Shown: one piece after another, positions 54,164-63,413 of the stretch
Layout: each line of letters starts with the position of its first letter
Position numbering within the stretch: position 1 is the stretch's first letter
Source: GWE2-40-63 sp050179685
GTDB lineage: Bacteria > Bacteroidota > Bacteroidia > Bacteroidales > SZUA-534
Length of the DNA stretch: 64,000 nucleotides
Direction of reading: 5' to 3'
NCBI GenBank assembly: GCA_050179685.1
Contig: JBFXEW010000015.1
Location: forward strand, 53,993 to 117,992
Notes under the pieces: generated by a model
The model's database searches: none
What the model was told of the DNA's origin: nothing
The model's input: the letters and a program-made list of their open reading frames with translations, nothing else
Translations under genes and position numbers: made by a program

Positions 54164-54613
54164 TTAATCAATTTTTACCACGTAAAAGCCCAGGGAATCA
54201 TTTTGATGGTATTCGTAATTTAAAACCTGAAAACTATTGGTACGGTAAAAAGTACAGCATCCTTCGTTTCTTACCTCCATATTTACTTGAATTTGAACCG
54301 TAACCGTTTCGCTTAAAATAATTTCATATTGTTGAATGCCCGTATTCCAACCTATTTCTGGCAGATCGATCAGGTTTAACCCGTTCTGTGAAATGAAATT
54401 GAATTTTTCGTTTTTTCCTTCCTTATTCAACACAACTACATCCAAAGAGTCCAGCGCTTGGTTTGCATACAGGTTTTCGCCCGTTATTTTATCGACCATT
54501 TCGAATGCAAAATTTTGGGGAGGAGTAAAGCATAAAATGCCAACGCAATTATCAACTTTTATACACGAAACTAAGGTTAGTAAAATCAGAAAAAACCAAA
54601 GTGTCTTTTTCAT
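54164..54613 (-). CDS. Small lipoprotein of unknown function
   Basis: A 149-aa protein with a lipoprotein signal: MKKTLWFFLILLTLVSC, lipobox LVSC with Cys17. The mature part is beta-rich (FAFEMVDKITGENLYANQAL, then YEIILSETVTVQIQVNMEV). It has five further cysteines, including NEGCCTFYR and two just after the lipid cysteine. No family is recognised. It is convergent with the CotH gene and appears to be transcribed alone. It is most likely attached to the inner or outer membrane, facing the periplasm. Confidence 0.75.
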   Translation of the reverse strand: MKKTLWFFLILLTLVSCIKVDNCVGILCFTPPQNFAFEMVDKITGENLYANQALDSLDVVVLNKEGKNEKFNFISQNGLNLIDLPEIGWNTGIQQYEIILSETVTVQIQVNMEVRNEGCCTFYRTNSFQVLNYEYHQNDSLGFYVVKID

Positions 54614-54893
54614 AGCAAACTTTTTAAATTAGGGCAACTGTTAAAAAATGTAGTTCACGACAAAATGGTTGCGTGCGTGACCGAAAAAATACATTTTTTA
54701 TGCTTTAGAGGGTGTTTTATAATAAGTCTGATAATTTTCATTTCTGGATATAATTTTGGTTATTTGTAAGCCTCGTGTTTTTTAACCAGAAAACCGAACT
54801 AATTACGCCGATAAGGTTTTTGATGGAGTTAAACCATTTTTTCTTTGGTTGGTTATGCTATTTTATGAAACTTAATTAAACACAAACATATTT

Positions 54894-56264
54894 ATGAAAG
54901 ATTTAAAACAATACATTGAAACCAATAAGCAACGTTTTCTCGACGAGCTCTTTGGTTATTTGCGCATTCCTTCAATCAGCTCAATTGCCGATCATAAACC
55001 CGATATGTATAAGGCAGCCGAATACATAAAAGATGCGCTTTTAAAAGCCGGAGCCGACAAAGCCGAAGTGTTCGAGACAAAAGGGAATCCGGTAACTTAC
55101 GCTGAAAAAATTATCGATCCGGCTTTGCCAACTGTTTTGGTTTATGCTCACATGGATGTAATGCCTGTCGATCCTCTGAATTTATGGAACAGCCAACCTT
55201 TTGAGCCGGAAATCAGGGACGAAAAAATTTACGGCCGGGGTGCCGACGACGATAAAGGGCAGTCGTTTATGCATGTGAAAGCTTTTGAATACCTGGTAAA
55301 AACCAATCAATTGCCCTGTAATGTGAAGTTTATGATAGAGGGCGAAGAAGAAATTGGTTCGCCAAATCTTCCGGCATTTTGCGAGGCGAATAAAGAAATG
55401 CTAAAATCTGATGTAATTCTTGTTTCCGATACCGGAATGATTGCTCAGGACATTCCTTCAATTACTACCGGCCTGCGTGGACTTTCGTATTGGGAGGTTG
55501 AAGTAACCGGACCAAATCGGGACCTGCACTCGGGTTTATTTGGTGGCGCTGTGGCAAATCCCATTAACGTTTTGGCAAAAATGATAGCTCAAATGGTCGA
55601 TGATAATGGACATATTACCATTCCCGGGTTTTATGACGATGTAATTGAAGTGTCGGCTGAGGAGCGCGCATTAATGGCAAAGGCTCCGTTTAATATCGAT
55701 GAATATAAAAAAGCCATCGATGTGGACGACCTGGCTGGCGAAAAAGGGTATACAACCAACGAGCGCACAGGCATCCGGCCAACTTTCGATGTTTGTGGAA
55801 TCTGGGGTGGCTACACCGGCGAAGGTGCTAAAACCGTATTGCCATCAAAAGCATCAGCAAAAATATCGACCCGTTTGGTTCCGAATCAGAATCACGAAAA
55901 GATAGCTGTTTTGTTTAAAGAGCATTTTGAAAGCATTGCACCAAAGAGTGTAAAGGTAAAAGTAACTCCTTTGCATGGAGGACAGGGCTATGTTTGTCCG
56001 ACCGATACTCCGGCTTATTTGGCTGCCGACAAAGCCTACACGGAAACATTTGGCAAAAAGCCCGTTCCGGTTCGCAGTGGAGGAAGTATTCCTATTATTT
56101 CTGCGTTTGAAGAAATATTAGGAGTAAAATCGGTACTTATGGGATTCGGCCTTGAGTCGGATGCTATACACTCTCCAAACGAGAACTTCCCTTTATTCAA
56201 TCTGTTTAAAGGAATCGAAACCATTCCTTATTTTTATAAGTATTTTGCTGAAGCAAAAAAATAA
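54894..56264 (+). CDS. M20 family dipeptidase
   Basis: A 456-aa zinc metallopeptidase of the M20 (ArgE/DapE/carnosinase-like) family. Metal ligands are visible in VLVYAHMDVMPVD (His86), GRGADDDKGQ (Asp118-Asp119) and IEGEEEIGS (Glu151-Glu152, the first usually the general base). The lid/dimerisation domain lies in the middle (GPNRDLHSGLFGGAVANPIN), and the last ligand His occurs in DAIHSPNENF. The length and the RIPSISS start fit cytosolic dipeptidases that use short peptides. A strong terminator follows 24 bp after the stop, so it is a single-gene unit. Confidence 0.93.
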   Translation: MKDLKQYIETNKQRFLDELFGYLRIPSISSIADHKPDMYKAAEYIKDALLKAGADKAEVFETKGNPVTYAEKIIDPALPTVLVYAHMDVMPVDPLNLWNSQPFEPEIRDEKIYGRGADDDKGQSFMHVKAFEYLVKTNQLPCNVKFMIEGEEEIGSPNLPAFCEANKEMLKSDVILVSDTGMIAQDIPSITTGLRGLSYWEVEVTGPNRDLHSGLFGGAVANPINVLAKMIAQMVDDNGHITIPGFYDDVIEVSAEERALMAKAPFNIDEYKKAIDVDDLAGEKGYTTNERTGIRPTFDVCGIWGGYTGEGAKTVLPSKASAKISTRLVPNQNHEKIAVLFKEHFESIAPKSVKVKVTPLHGGQGYVCPTDTPAYLAADKAYTETFGKKPVPVRSGGSIPIISAFEEILGVKSVLMGFGLESDAIHSPNENFPLFNLFKGIETIPYFYKYFAEAKK

Positions 56265-56287
56265 TTCTTGCCTAAAGGCATATAATT

Positions 56288-56315
56288 AAAGAGATCTTCG
56301 GATCTCTTTTTTTTT
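56288..56315 (+). terminator. Intrinsic terminator after the M20 dipeptidase
   Basis: AAAGAGATC, loop TTCG, GATCTCTTT, then a long T-run to 56315. A UUCG-type tetraloop makes it very stable. Confidence 0.9.
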
Positions 56316-56455
56316 GCCTCATCACGAACGATTGGTAAAATGTGTTAATAAATATAAAAAACGTTTGCATGGTATTTAATTAGGGGTGTGGGGTGTAAAA
56401 ATTATTCATTTGGTTAAATATCCCTATTTGGTGAAAGGGTGGGGTTATTTTTTTT

Positions 56456-56463
56456 TAAATTTG
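56456..56463 (+). promoter_or_regulatory. Candidate -7 box of glnN
   Basis: TAAATTTG fits TAnnTTTG, 26 nt before the ATG. The nearest TTTG (56427-56430) is 25 nt upstream, longer than usual. G-rich strings (GGGGTGTGGGGTGT and AAAGGGTGGGG) sit around the expected -33 site and could bind a regulator. Confidence 0.4.
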
Positions 56464-56488
56464 TTAGGTAAACTTAATTCAATGTTAT

Positions 56489-58678
56489 ATGGCAACAATT
56501 CGATTTAAAGCATTAGAGGCCTTAATGTCGCGACAGGCTCAGGTGGTAGAGCAACCTACCCGGAAAACATCGGAATACTTTGCTGAAAGTGTATTCGATC
56601 AGCGAAAGATGCGGGAATATCTGGCTAACGAAGCCTACGAAACAGTGGTAGATGCCATTGAAAATGGCACCCGGATTCCACGCCGAATTGCCGATCAGGT
56701 ATCATCGGGAATGAAAGCCTGGGCAATTTCAAAAGGAGTAACTCACTATACCCATTGGTTTCACCCTTTAACCGGCGCAACAGCCGAAAAACACGATGCT
56801 TTTTTTGAGCCTTCGTCAACCGATGGCGTAATCGAAAGTTTTGATGGAGCCAAACTTGTTCAGCAGGAGCCTGATGCATCGAGTTTCCCCAGTGGTGGTT
56901 TAAGAAACACCTTCGAAGCTCGTGGTTACACAGCCTGGGATCCATCGTCGCCAGCCTTTATTTTCGATCGCACCTTGTGTATTCCAACCATTTTTGTTTC
57001 ATACACCGGCGAAGCGCTCGACTATAAAACGCCTTTGCTGAAATCGCTGGCGGTATTAAACGATGCGGCTGTTAATGTATGCCAGTATTTCGATAAAGAT
57101 GTAAAAAAAGTATATGCTACTCTTGGCTGGGAGCAAGAGTATTTTTTAATTGACACGGCGCTTTACATGGCTCGTCCCGATTTGATGCTTACCGGTAGAA
57201 CGCTTATGGGACACTCTTCGGCAAAAGATCAACAATTGGACGATCATTATTTTGGAACCATTCCAACCCGGGTAAGTGCTTTTATGCGCGATTTTGAAAT
57301 AGAAGCTTACAAATTGGGTATTCCCATTAAAACCCGTCATAACGAAGTGGCCCCCAATCAGTTCGAATGTGCTCCGGTATATGAAGAAGCCAATTTGGCT
57401 GTGGATCACAATATGTTGTTGATGGATTTAATGAAAAAGGTATCGCGACGACATAATTTTAAGGTGCTGTTGCACGAAAAACCGTTTAAAGGCGTAAACG
57501 GATCGGGTAAGCATAATAATTTTTCAATGGCTACCAATACCGGGGTGAATCTTTTATCTCCGGGAAAAAATCCAAAAACAAACCTGCAATTTTTAACTTT
57601 TCTGGTAAACACCATTAAAGCGGTTCACGAAAATGCCGATTTATTACGGGCAAGTATCATGTCGGCGGGAAATGAGCACCGTTTGGGAGCATCAGAAGCC
57701 CCTCCGGCAATTATGTCTGTGTTTTTGGGTTCTTATTTAACCAAAGTACTCGACGAACTGGAAGAGCGTGTATCGGATAAAAAGATGACTCCCGACGAGA
57801 AAACAGAATTAAAACTGGATATTGGACGTATTCCTGAATTATTGCTCGATAATACCGACCGCAACCGTACTTCGCCCTTTGCATTTACGGGAAATCGTTT
57901 TGAATTCAGGGCTGTAGGCTCCAATGCCAATTGTGCAGCTCCCATGACTTTCCTGACGCTTGCCGTTGCCGATCAGCTGACCAACTTTAAAACTGAAGTT
58001 GATGCAAAGATTGATGCAGGAATTAAAAAAGATGAAGCAATTTTTCAGGTATTAAAAGAATATATTATTGCTTCAAAAGCAATCCGTTTCGATGGCAATG
58101 GTTATGGACAGGAATGGGTTGAGGAAGCTGAACGCAGAGGTTTATCGAACGTTAAAGAAGTGGTAAAAGCACTGGAAGCCTTTGTCTCAGAAAGTTCTGT
58201 TGAATTATGTACCAAACACCATATATTTAGTAAACGCGAATTGGAAGCCCGCCATGAGATTAAGGTTGAACACTACACCAAAAAACTTCAGATTGAAGGA
58301 CGGGTGCTTGGCGATTTGGCAACAAATCATATCATTCCTACGGTTTATAAATATCAAAACCAATTAATTGAAAATGTCCGTGGCTTAAAACAAGTACTCG
58401 ATGCAAAAGATTTTGAGCAGATTGCGGGAATTCAATTACAAACCATTAAAGAAATATCGGGTCGCATTGCTTTGATTAAGATTAAAGTAAAAAACATGGT
58501 GGAAGCCCGCAAAAAGGCTAATGCAGTTGATGATGTTTACGAAAAGGCCCGTCTTTATTCTGAAGAGGTAAAACCTTATCTTTCTGAAATTAGATACCAT
58601 ATCGATCATTTAGAGATGATAGTGGACAATGAAATTTGGCCTTTGCCAAAATACCGTGAATTATTATTTGCCAGATAA
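56489..58678 (+). CDS. glnN: Type III glutamine synthetase
   Basis: GSIII makes glutamine from glutamate, ammonia and ATP in the cytosol. The 729-aa length is typical of the hexameric/dodecameric GlnN class found in Bacteroidota and cyanobacteria. It starts at ATG 56489 (ATIRFKALEALMSR). Class features are THYTHWFHPLTGATAEKHDA, GLRNTFEARGYTAWDP, TLGWEQEYFLID with metal-binding glutamates, HNEVAPNQFECAPVYEEAN, GSGKHNNFSMATNTG and NRTSPFAFTGNRFEFRAVGS. The gene is a separate transcription unit with its own terminator and is followed by a second, unrelated GS gene (GSII) on the same strand. Confidence 0.98.
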   Translation: MATIRFKALEALMSRQAQVVEQPTRKTSEYFAESVFDQRKMREYLANEAYETVVDAIENGTRIPRRIADQVSSGMKAWAISKGVTHYTHWFHPLTGATAEKHDAFFEPSSTDGVIESFDGAKLVQQEPDASSFPSGGLRNTFEARGYTAWDPSSPAFIFDRTLCIPTIFVSYTGEALDYKTPLLKSLAVLNDAAVNVCQYFDKDVKKVYATLGWEQEYFLIDTALYMARPDLMLTGRTLMGHSSAKDQQLDDHYFGTIPTRVSAFMRDFEIEAYKLGIPIKTRHNEVAPNQFECAPVYEEANLAVDHNMLLMDLMKKVSRRHNFKVLLHEKPFKGVNGSGKHNNFSMATNTGVNLLSPGKNPKTNLQFLTFLVNTIKAVHENADLLRASIMSAGNEHRLGASEAPPAIMSVFLGSYLTKVLDELEERVSDKKMTPDEKTELKLDIGRIPELLLDNTDRNRTSPFAFTGNRFEFRAVGSNANCAAPMTFLTLAVADQLTNFKTEVDAKIDAGIKKDEAIFQVLKEYIIASKAIRFDGNGYGQEWVEEAERRGLSNVKEVVKALEAFVSESSVELCTKHHIFSKRELEARHEIKVEHYTKKLQIEGRVLGDLATNHIIPTVYKYQNQLIENVRGLKQVLDAKDFEQIAGIQLQTIKEISGRIALIKIKVKNMVEARKKANAVDDVYEKARLYSEEVKPYLSEIRYHIDHLEMIVDNEIWPLPKYRELLFAR

Positions 58679-58695
58679 TATATTAAGTTTTACAG

Positions 58696-58730
58696 AAAAA
58701 AGCTCCAAACGAAAGTTTGGGGCTTTTTTT
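58696..58730 (+). terminator. Intrinsic terminator after glnN
   Basis: AAAAAGCTCCAAAC and GTTTGGGGCTTTTT flank a GAAA loop and end in a T-run. One G-T pair lies within the stem. Confidence 0.88.
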
Positions 58731-58780
58731 ATGTTTGTTGGCTTTCTATTCAATACAATAAAAAATCATGCAAACCCATG

Positions 58781-58923
58781 AAAAAATATAGAATAATTGT
58801 AAATATTAATTAAAAAATAGTTTTGTACCCAATAAAAAATAGGGGTATTACAGATATTTAGTAATAAAAAAGTAAAATAACCTAAAAAATAGAATTATTT
58901 GTAATTATGAATTGTTATATTTA
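58781..58923 (+). promoter_or_regulatory. A/T-rich control region of glnII with repeated AAAAAATAG
   Basis: AAAAAATAG occurs at 58812, 58834 and 58884, and a variant AAAAAATATAG at 58781. The 58781 and 58884 copies extend into about 29 bp of similarity (GAATAATTGTAAATATTAAT versus GAATTATTTGTAATTATGAAT). TATATTTA (58916-58923) could be the -7 box. TACCC and GGGTA flank a 12-nt centre at about 58826-58848. Confidence 0.4.
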
Positions 58924-58967
58924 CACCGATTAATAATTATATGTGTAACAATTAACATGCTGAAACA

Positions 58968-59990
58968 ATGAAAGTGAAATTAGAGTACATTTGGCTCGAT
59001 GGCAACAAGCCAACACAAACCATGCGAAGCAAAACAAAGGTGGTATCCGATTTCAGTGGTAAACTTGAAGACTGTCCCATATGGTCGTTCGATGGCAGCT
59101 CGACCCAACAGGCGCCAGGTGGTTCTTCTGATTTGCTGTTAAAACCGGTTGCCTTATTTCCTGATCCCGATCGGAAAGATGGTTATTTGGTAATGACCGA
59201 AGTGCTTAATGCGGATGGAACACCCCATGCAACCAACGCCCGGGCAACCATTGATGACGACGATGAAGATTTTTGGTTTGGTTTTGAGCAGGAGTACGTT
59301 TTGTGGAATATCGAAACGCATTCGCCTTACGGTTTTCCGGCGCCCGGTTATTATCCTGCACCACAGGGACCTTATTATTGTTCTGTAGGTGGTGAATTTA
59401 TTGTGGGACGCGAGATTGCCGAAAAGCATTTAAACCTTTGCATTGAAGCAGGAATCGGAATCGAAGGAATTAATGCCGAAGTTATGAAAGGACAATGGGA
59501 ATATCAGATTTTTGCCAAAGGTGCAAAAGCTGCCGGCGACCAGATTTGGGTAGCCCGTTATATGCTGGAACGCGTTGCCGAAGAATTTGGTATACGAATT
59601 AATCTTGAACCTAAACCAGTTGCTGGTGATTGGAATGGTTCGGGCATGCATGCAAATTTCTCGAACAGTGTTTTACGTAACTGTGGAGATAAAGAGGTTT
59701 ATAAAGCAATTTGTGAAGCTTTCCGTCCGGTAGTTGCCGAACATATTGCAGTGTATGGTGCCGATAACGACAAACGCTTAACCGGCCATCATGAAACGGC
59801 ACGAATCGATCAGTTTAGTTACGGCGTTTCCGATCGCGGTGCATCCATTCGCATTCCCATTGGAACTGTTGAGCGTGGCTATAAAGGCTGGCTCGAAGAT
59901 CGCCGTCCGGCATCGAATGCTGATCCTTACAAGGTTGCCTCACGAATTATAAAAACGGTAAAATCGGCAAAAGTGCTTGTGGAAGCCTAA
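58968..59990 (+). CDS. glnII: Eukaryotic-type (type II) glutamine synthetase
   Basis: A 340-aa GSII enzyme, the short class known from eukaryotes and also rhizobia, actinomycetes and some Bacteroidota. The beta-grasp domain opens with LEYIWLDGNKPTQTMRSKTK and contains PIWSFDGSSTQQAPGGSSD. The catalytic domain has FGFEQEYVLW, GINAEVMKGQWEYQIF, GDWNGSGMHANFS, KRLTGHHETARIDQFSYGV and the closing DRRPASNADPYKVASRII. Adenylylation-type regulation is not expected for this class. It lies 289 bp after glnN, behind its own control region, with a terminator after the stop. Confidence 0.96.
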   Translation: MKVKLEYIWLDGNKPTQTMRSKTKVVSDFSGKLEDCPIWSFDGSSTQQAPGGSSDLLLKPVALFPDPDRKDGYLVMTEVLNADGTPHATNARATIDDDDEDFWFGFEQEYVLWNIETHSPYGFPAPGYYPAPQGPYYCSVGGEFIVGREIAEKHLNLCIEAGIGIEGINAEVMKGQWEYQIFAKGAKAAGDQIWVARYMLERVAEEFGIRINLEPKPVAGDWNGSGMHANFSNSVLRNCGDKEVYKAICEAFRPVVAEHIAVYGADNDKRLTGHHETARIDQFSYGVSDRGASIRIPIGTVERGYKGWLEDRRPASNADPYKVASRIIKTVKSAKVLVEA

Positions 59991-60037
59991 AGATTGCAAC
60001 AAATTTTGTTGTTATGCGGTTGTAGTCTTTTAATTAT

Positions 60038-60070
60038 AGAAAAGTCTGGCTTTTGTCCGGACTTCTTTTT
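60038..60070. terminator. Intrinsic terminator after glnII
   Basis: AAGTCTGG (60042-60049) pairs with CCGGACTT (60057-60064) with one G-T pair, followed by a T-run. The minus-strand side also has TTTTC and may serve the convergent gene at 60072. Confidence 0.8.
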
Positions 60071-60071
60071 T

Positions 60072-60557
60072 TTAAAAGCGCCACACCAGTCCCAGACCGT
60101 TGTTATTTAATCCCAGGCTTAAGCTTGATTCTTGAGTTCTTAAAGCGGGTGAGTTTAGGTTTGTATTGTACTGTTCGATGGCTGAACGGGTTTTTTTGTG
60201 ATAACTCCGAAACAAAGGAATTGAAATGCCAATAAAACCGGTGCCAGCCAAGGTAAATGCCCAGTTGGTTTTTTCGCCAAGTAATGTTGTTACAAAGGGG
60301 ATGGCCACCAAACCGGTTCCAATAGTGGCAAACACGGAACCAAAGATGCGAGCTTCTCTGCCTGTTTCATACAGGTCGTAAATATCAAAATTCGATTCCA
60401 ACAAAATTGAAACTTCGCTGGCTTTTACCGGTTGATTCTGATAATAGAATTTAAACCCAAATTCTGTTTCATCAATAATTATGGAGTCGGACAATGCTTG
60501 AGAGAAAGTGCCAACACTAAGTATTATAAAGGCTATAAAAAATTGTAATCGTTTCAT
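60072..60557 (-). CDS. Small exported membrane protein of unknown function
   Basis: A 161-aa protein with a signal peptide (MKRLQFFIAFIILSVGTFSQ). A short soluble part (FYYQNQPVKASEVSILLESN) is followed by two hydrophobic segments (ARIFGSVFATIGTGLVAIPF and WAFTLAGTGFIGISIPLF) and a C-terminal tail ending GLGLVWRF, an outer-membrane-like terminus. Similar small proteins are common hypothetical genes in Bacteroidota; I cannot name a family. It is convergent with glnII and lies on the same strand as, but downstream of, the Dus gene. Confidence 0.6.
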   Translation of the reverse strand: MKRLQFFIAFIILSVGTFSQALSDSIIIDETEFGFKFYYQNQPVKASEVSILLESNFDIYDLYETGREARIFGSVFATIGTGLVAIPFVTTLLGEKTNWAFTLAGTGFIGISIPLFRSYHKKTRSAIEQYNTNLNSPALRTQESSLSLGLNNNGLGLVWRF

Positions 60558-60634
60558 TTTACTGCTTAATTGTGCATCAAAATAACTAAAAATTTACCTG
60601 AATATTCCGAAAAATAATTCAAAATGGGATGCAC

Positions 60635-61585
60635 TTAATTGCTTATGGGTTCATTTTTTATAAATCCACTTGTCAGCAAATGGTAATCATTCAGGCGATG
60701 CGTTTTCTTTAGCGATTTATAGATTTTTTTGCTGTGGCTAAATAACAAAGACCAATATTCCCAGTAGCCAAGCATTTTAGTTAGCGTGTGTGCATCGCCC
60801 GAAAGGATTTTTTCATAATGATATAAAAGTTCCTGATGGAAGAGGTGTAAAAGCTGGCGTTTTTCCGATTCGGGTAGAGCCGTATTGTTTTTAATTTCCA
60901 GGCCTAGAAAAGGATTGGCAATTAAACCCCGGCCAATCATATAATGATTTGTTTCAGTTAGCTTAAGCTGAAGTTCTTTAAAATCAGTTATGCTTGTAAT
61001 ATCGCCATTGTAGGCTAACTTAAAGGCTGTCTGCCTTTGGGCTTGAATGAACACTTCCCGATCGGCTGTTCCCTTATATAGCTGTTTGGCAATTCGGGGG
61101 TGTACTATAATTTCAGTTAATGGCAGGGATTCAAGCGCATTCAGAACAGAAAATATTTCATTGGGTTCAATGAGTCCGGCTCTGATTTTTATCGAAATTT
61201 TTAGTTTGGTTTTGGGTATTACTGCTTCCAGAATTTCTTTTATTTCGTAGGGATACGGAATTAGTCCGGAGCCTAATTTTCGTTTGCTAACCATGGGATA
61301 AGGGCAGCCTAAATTCCAGTTAACTTCCTGGTAGCCATTTTCCTCAATTAGTTTCGCCAGAAATAAAAAATCTTTGGCGTTATTTACAAGTATCTGTGGA
61401 ATTAGGGGAGTACCCGAATTGTTTTCCGTAAGAATGTCTTTTTGGTATTTTGATTTTAACGAACCATCGTTTTCCAATCGTAAAAATGGGGAGTAAAACT
61501 TATCGACTCCTCCAATTAAACGGTTTATGGCATTACGAAACGGAAATTCGGTCAATCCCTGCAAAGGAGCCAGTGAAATTAACAT
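60635..61585 (-). CDS. tRNA-dihydrouridine synthase family protein
   Basis: Dus enzymes reduce uridines in the D-loop of tRNA using FMN and NADPH. The 316-aa protein begins LAPLQGLTEFPFRNAI and has the catalytic Cys94 in NWNLGCPYPMVSKRKLGSGL. Later come the RNA/FMN-contacting IVHPRIAKQLYKG and YNGDITSITDF, and GRGLIANPFLG. The exact subgroup (DusA, B or C type) cannot be set from this reading; the HPR-type motif lacks the Arg of many members. It overlaps the upstream SDR gene by one base (TAATG), so the two are translationally coupled. Confidence 0.92.
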   Translation of the reverse strand: MLISLAPLQGLTEFPFRNAINRLIGGVDKFYSPFLRLENDGSLKSKYQKDILTENNSGTPLIPQILVNNAKDFLFLAKLIEENGYQEVNWNLGCPYPMVSKRKLGSGLIPYPYEIKEILEAVIPKTKLKISIKIRAGLIEPNEIFSVLNALESLPLTEIIVHPRIAKQLYKGTADREVFIQAQRQTAFKLAYNGDITSITDFKELQLKLTETNHYMIGRGLIANPFLGLEIKNNTALPESEKRQLLHLFHQELLYHYEKILSGDAHTLTKMLGYWEYWSLLFSHSKKIYKSLKKTHRLNDYHLLTSGFIKNEPISN

Positions 61586-62391
61586 TAGCTTCTCCCTTTA
61601 AAATGTTCCATCGTTTTGTAAACTCCTAACACTTTGCCTACCAACCAATCGAACCAACTTAAGGGCAACAGACCTTTTATTAGCGGTAGCGTGTAAATTA
61701 TAAGCGGCACGCGCACAAAAGCCCGGTTACGTTCAATGCCTTTAATTATTTTTCGGGTGGCTTTTTCGGCGTTTTGAATGGGAATTAGTGATTTAACCCC
61801 GTCGAACATGCCGGTGTTTATGTAGTAAGGCGTAACCGTAGTAACTTTTACCTGCTTTTTAAGCTTTTTCATTTCGAGCCGAACTGAATCGCTCCAGCCA
61901 ATTACAGCCCACTTGCTGGCACAATAGACCGACATTTGCGGATTTGCCACCATTCCCGCTGCCGATGCAATATTTATTATATGCCCGCTGTTTTGTCCGA
62001 GCATATCGGGCAAAAATTCCAGGGCAATGTGCATCAATGCATTGGTGTTGATGCTCATGGTTTGTTCTACCTGCTCGTGGGTGTGTTCATGAAAATAATT
62101 ACCAAAAACAATTCCGGCGTTATTAATCAGCACATCAACCGTTCCAATTTCAGTTTTTACCTTTGCGGCTGATGATTTTATCTGCTCAGGCGATGAAACA
62201 TCGACCCGATATCCAAAACAGTGTTCGTTTATTTTTTTTAATTCGTCCAGTGCCTGATATAGACCTTGTTCGTTGATGTCCCAAATTATTAGGTTTTGTG
62301 CCCCCTTTTCCAGTGCAATTTTGGCCATTAAAAAACCAATACCCGATGCACCACCGGTAATTAATACTGTTTTGTTTTGAAACTTAGCCAT
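61585..62391 (-). CDS. Short-chain dehydrogenase/reductase
   Basis: A 268-aa SDR. The NAD(P)-binding motif TGGASGIG is at residues 12-19, NNAG at 90-93, catalytic Ser143 in NIASAAG, and Tyr156/Lys160 in YCASK. The C-terminal part has hydrophobic, basic segments (FVRVPLIIYTLPLIKGLLPL) similar to SDRs that act on lipophilic ketones or alcohols. The substrate is unknown. It ends in a one-base overlap with the Dus gene and begins 74 bp after the O-methyltransferase gene, suggesting a three-gene transcript. Confidence 0.92.
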   Translation of the reverse strand: MAKFQNKTVLITGGASGIGFLMAKIALEKGAQNLIIWDINEQGLYQALDELKKINEHCFGYRVDVSSPEQIKSSAAKVKTEIGTVDVLINNAGIVFGNYFHEHTHEQVEQTMSINTNALMHIALEFLPDMLGQNSGHIINIASAAGMVANPQMSVYCASKWAVIGWSDSVRLEMKKLKKQVKVTTVTPYYINTGMFDGVKSLIPIQNAEKATRKIIKGIERNRAFVRVPLIIYTLPLIKGLLPLSWFDWLVGKVLGVYKTMEHFKGRS

Positions 62392-62465
62392 AACGTGTGT
62401 TTTAGTTTGGTAATTGTTTTGTAAAATACAAAACTATTGCTGATACCCAAGCTTAACCTGCTGTT

Positions 62466-63116
62466 TTAATCCAGTTCGGATTTTCTGACTACCATTAAGC
62501 CATCGCGCACCGGAAAAATTACATTCTCAACGCGCTTGTCGTTTTGCACCATGTCGTTAAACGCTAACAATCCTTTGGTGTAGGTGTCGTTATCGTTAAT
62601 TTTTTCATTTACTTTTCCATACCAAAGCACATCGTCGGCAATTAAATAACCGCCGGGTTTTATTATGTCAAAGACCAAGGAGTAGTATTCGGGATATTGG
62701 CGTTTGTCGGCATCGATAAAAACCAAATCGAAAGTTTCTTTTAACGTGGGGATTATTTCGCGGGCATCGCCAATTCTGAAATCAATCTGATGACTATAAG
62801 GACTGCGATTAAAAAACGATTGAGCAAAGGCTTCCAGTTCATCGTTAATGTCGATGGTTATTAATTTTCCGTTGGGTTGAAGCCCTTTTGCCAGGCATAT
62901 GGCCGAATATCCGGTAAAAGTTCCGAGTTCCAAAATATTTCTGGGTTTTATCATGCAACTTAGCATTTCCAGAATTTTTCCCTGTAAGGTTCCTGAAACC
63001 ATTTGTGGGCGAAGGATTTTAAGATGGGTTTGCCGTTCCAACTCCAGCAATAAATCAGATGGGGTGCTGGTGTGTTGTAGTATGTAGTCGTTTACTGACT
63101 CGTTAAATCGCTGCAT
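62466..63116 (-). CDS. SAM-dependent O-methyltransferase (CCoAOMT-like)
   Basis: A 216-aa class I methyltransferase. The SAM motif is LELGTFTGYSAICLA, with acidic loop ITIDINDE, motif DLVFIDADKRQYPEYY (metal- and SAM-binding) and GGYLIADDVLWYGKV. This set is typical of the cation-dependent catechol/caffeoyl-CoA O-methyltransferase group. The acceptor in bacteria of this type is usually unknown. A -7 box TATTTTTG lies at 63148-63141 on the minus strand. It heads the OMT-SDR-Dus gene row. Confidence 0.92.
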   Translation of the reverse strand: MQRFNESVNDYILQHTSTPSDLLLELERQTHLKILRPQMVSGTLQGKILEMLSCMIKPRNILELGTFTGYSAICLAKGLQPNGKLITIDINDELEAFAQSFFNRSPYSHQIDFRIGDAREIIPTLKETFDLVFIDADKRQYPEYYSLVFDIIKPGGYLIADDVLWYGKVNEKINDNDTYTKGLLAFNDMVQNDKRVENVIFPVRDGLMVVRKSELD

Positions 63117-63140
63117 TTTTATTTTTTTTTAAAATGATGC

Positions 63141-63148
63141 CAAAAATA
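63141..63148 (-). promoter_or_regulatory. Candidate -7 element of the O-methyltransferase gene
   Basis: TATTTTTG on the minus strand matches TAnnTTTG, 24 nt before the ATG. No -33 element is evident. Confidence 0.45.
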
Positions 63149-63250
63149 CTAAGCTTTTACGATAAAATGATGCGATAAGTAATTATTTACGAAACACTTA
63201 GTTTGAGTTTCTTGGGCAAAGAAAAAATAAGCCGGATTTTTAGGTGAAAA

Positions 63251-63283
63251 TTTTTGCAGAAATAAAATTTGCGCTTATATTTG
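63251..63283 (+). promoter_or_regulatory. Promoter of tRNA-Gly
   Basis: TTTTTG (63251-63256), a 19-nt spacer and TATATTTG (63276-63283) form a textbook Bacteroidota promoter. The tRNA starts 11 nt later. Confidence 0.85.
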
Positions 63284-63293
63284 CATCCGCATT

Positions 63294-63366
<73 letters not shown>

Positions 63367-63413
63367 CTTTTTTTTTACGTTCTATTTTAGTAAAAATATA
63401 AGATTTATTGCTT

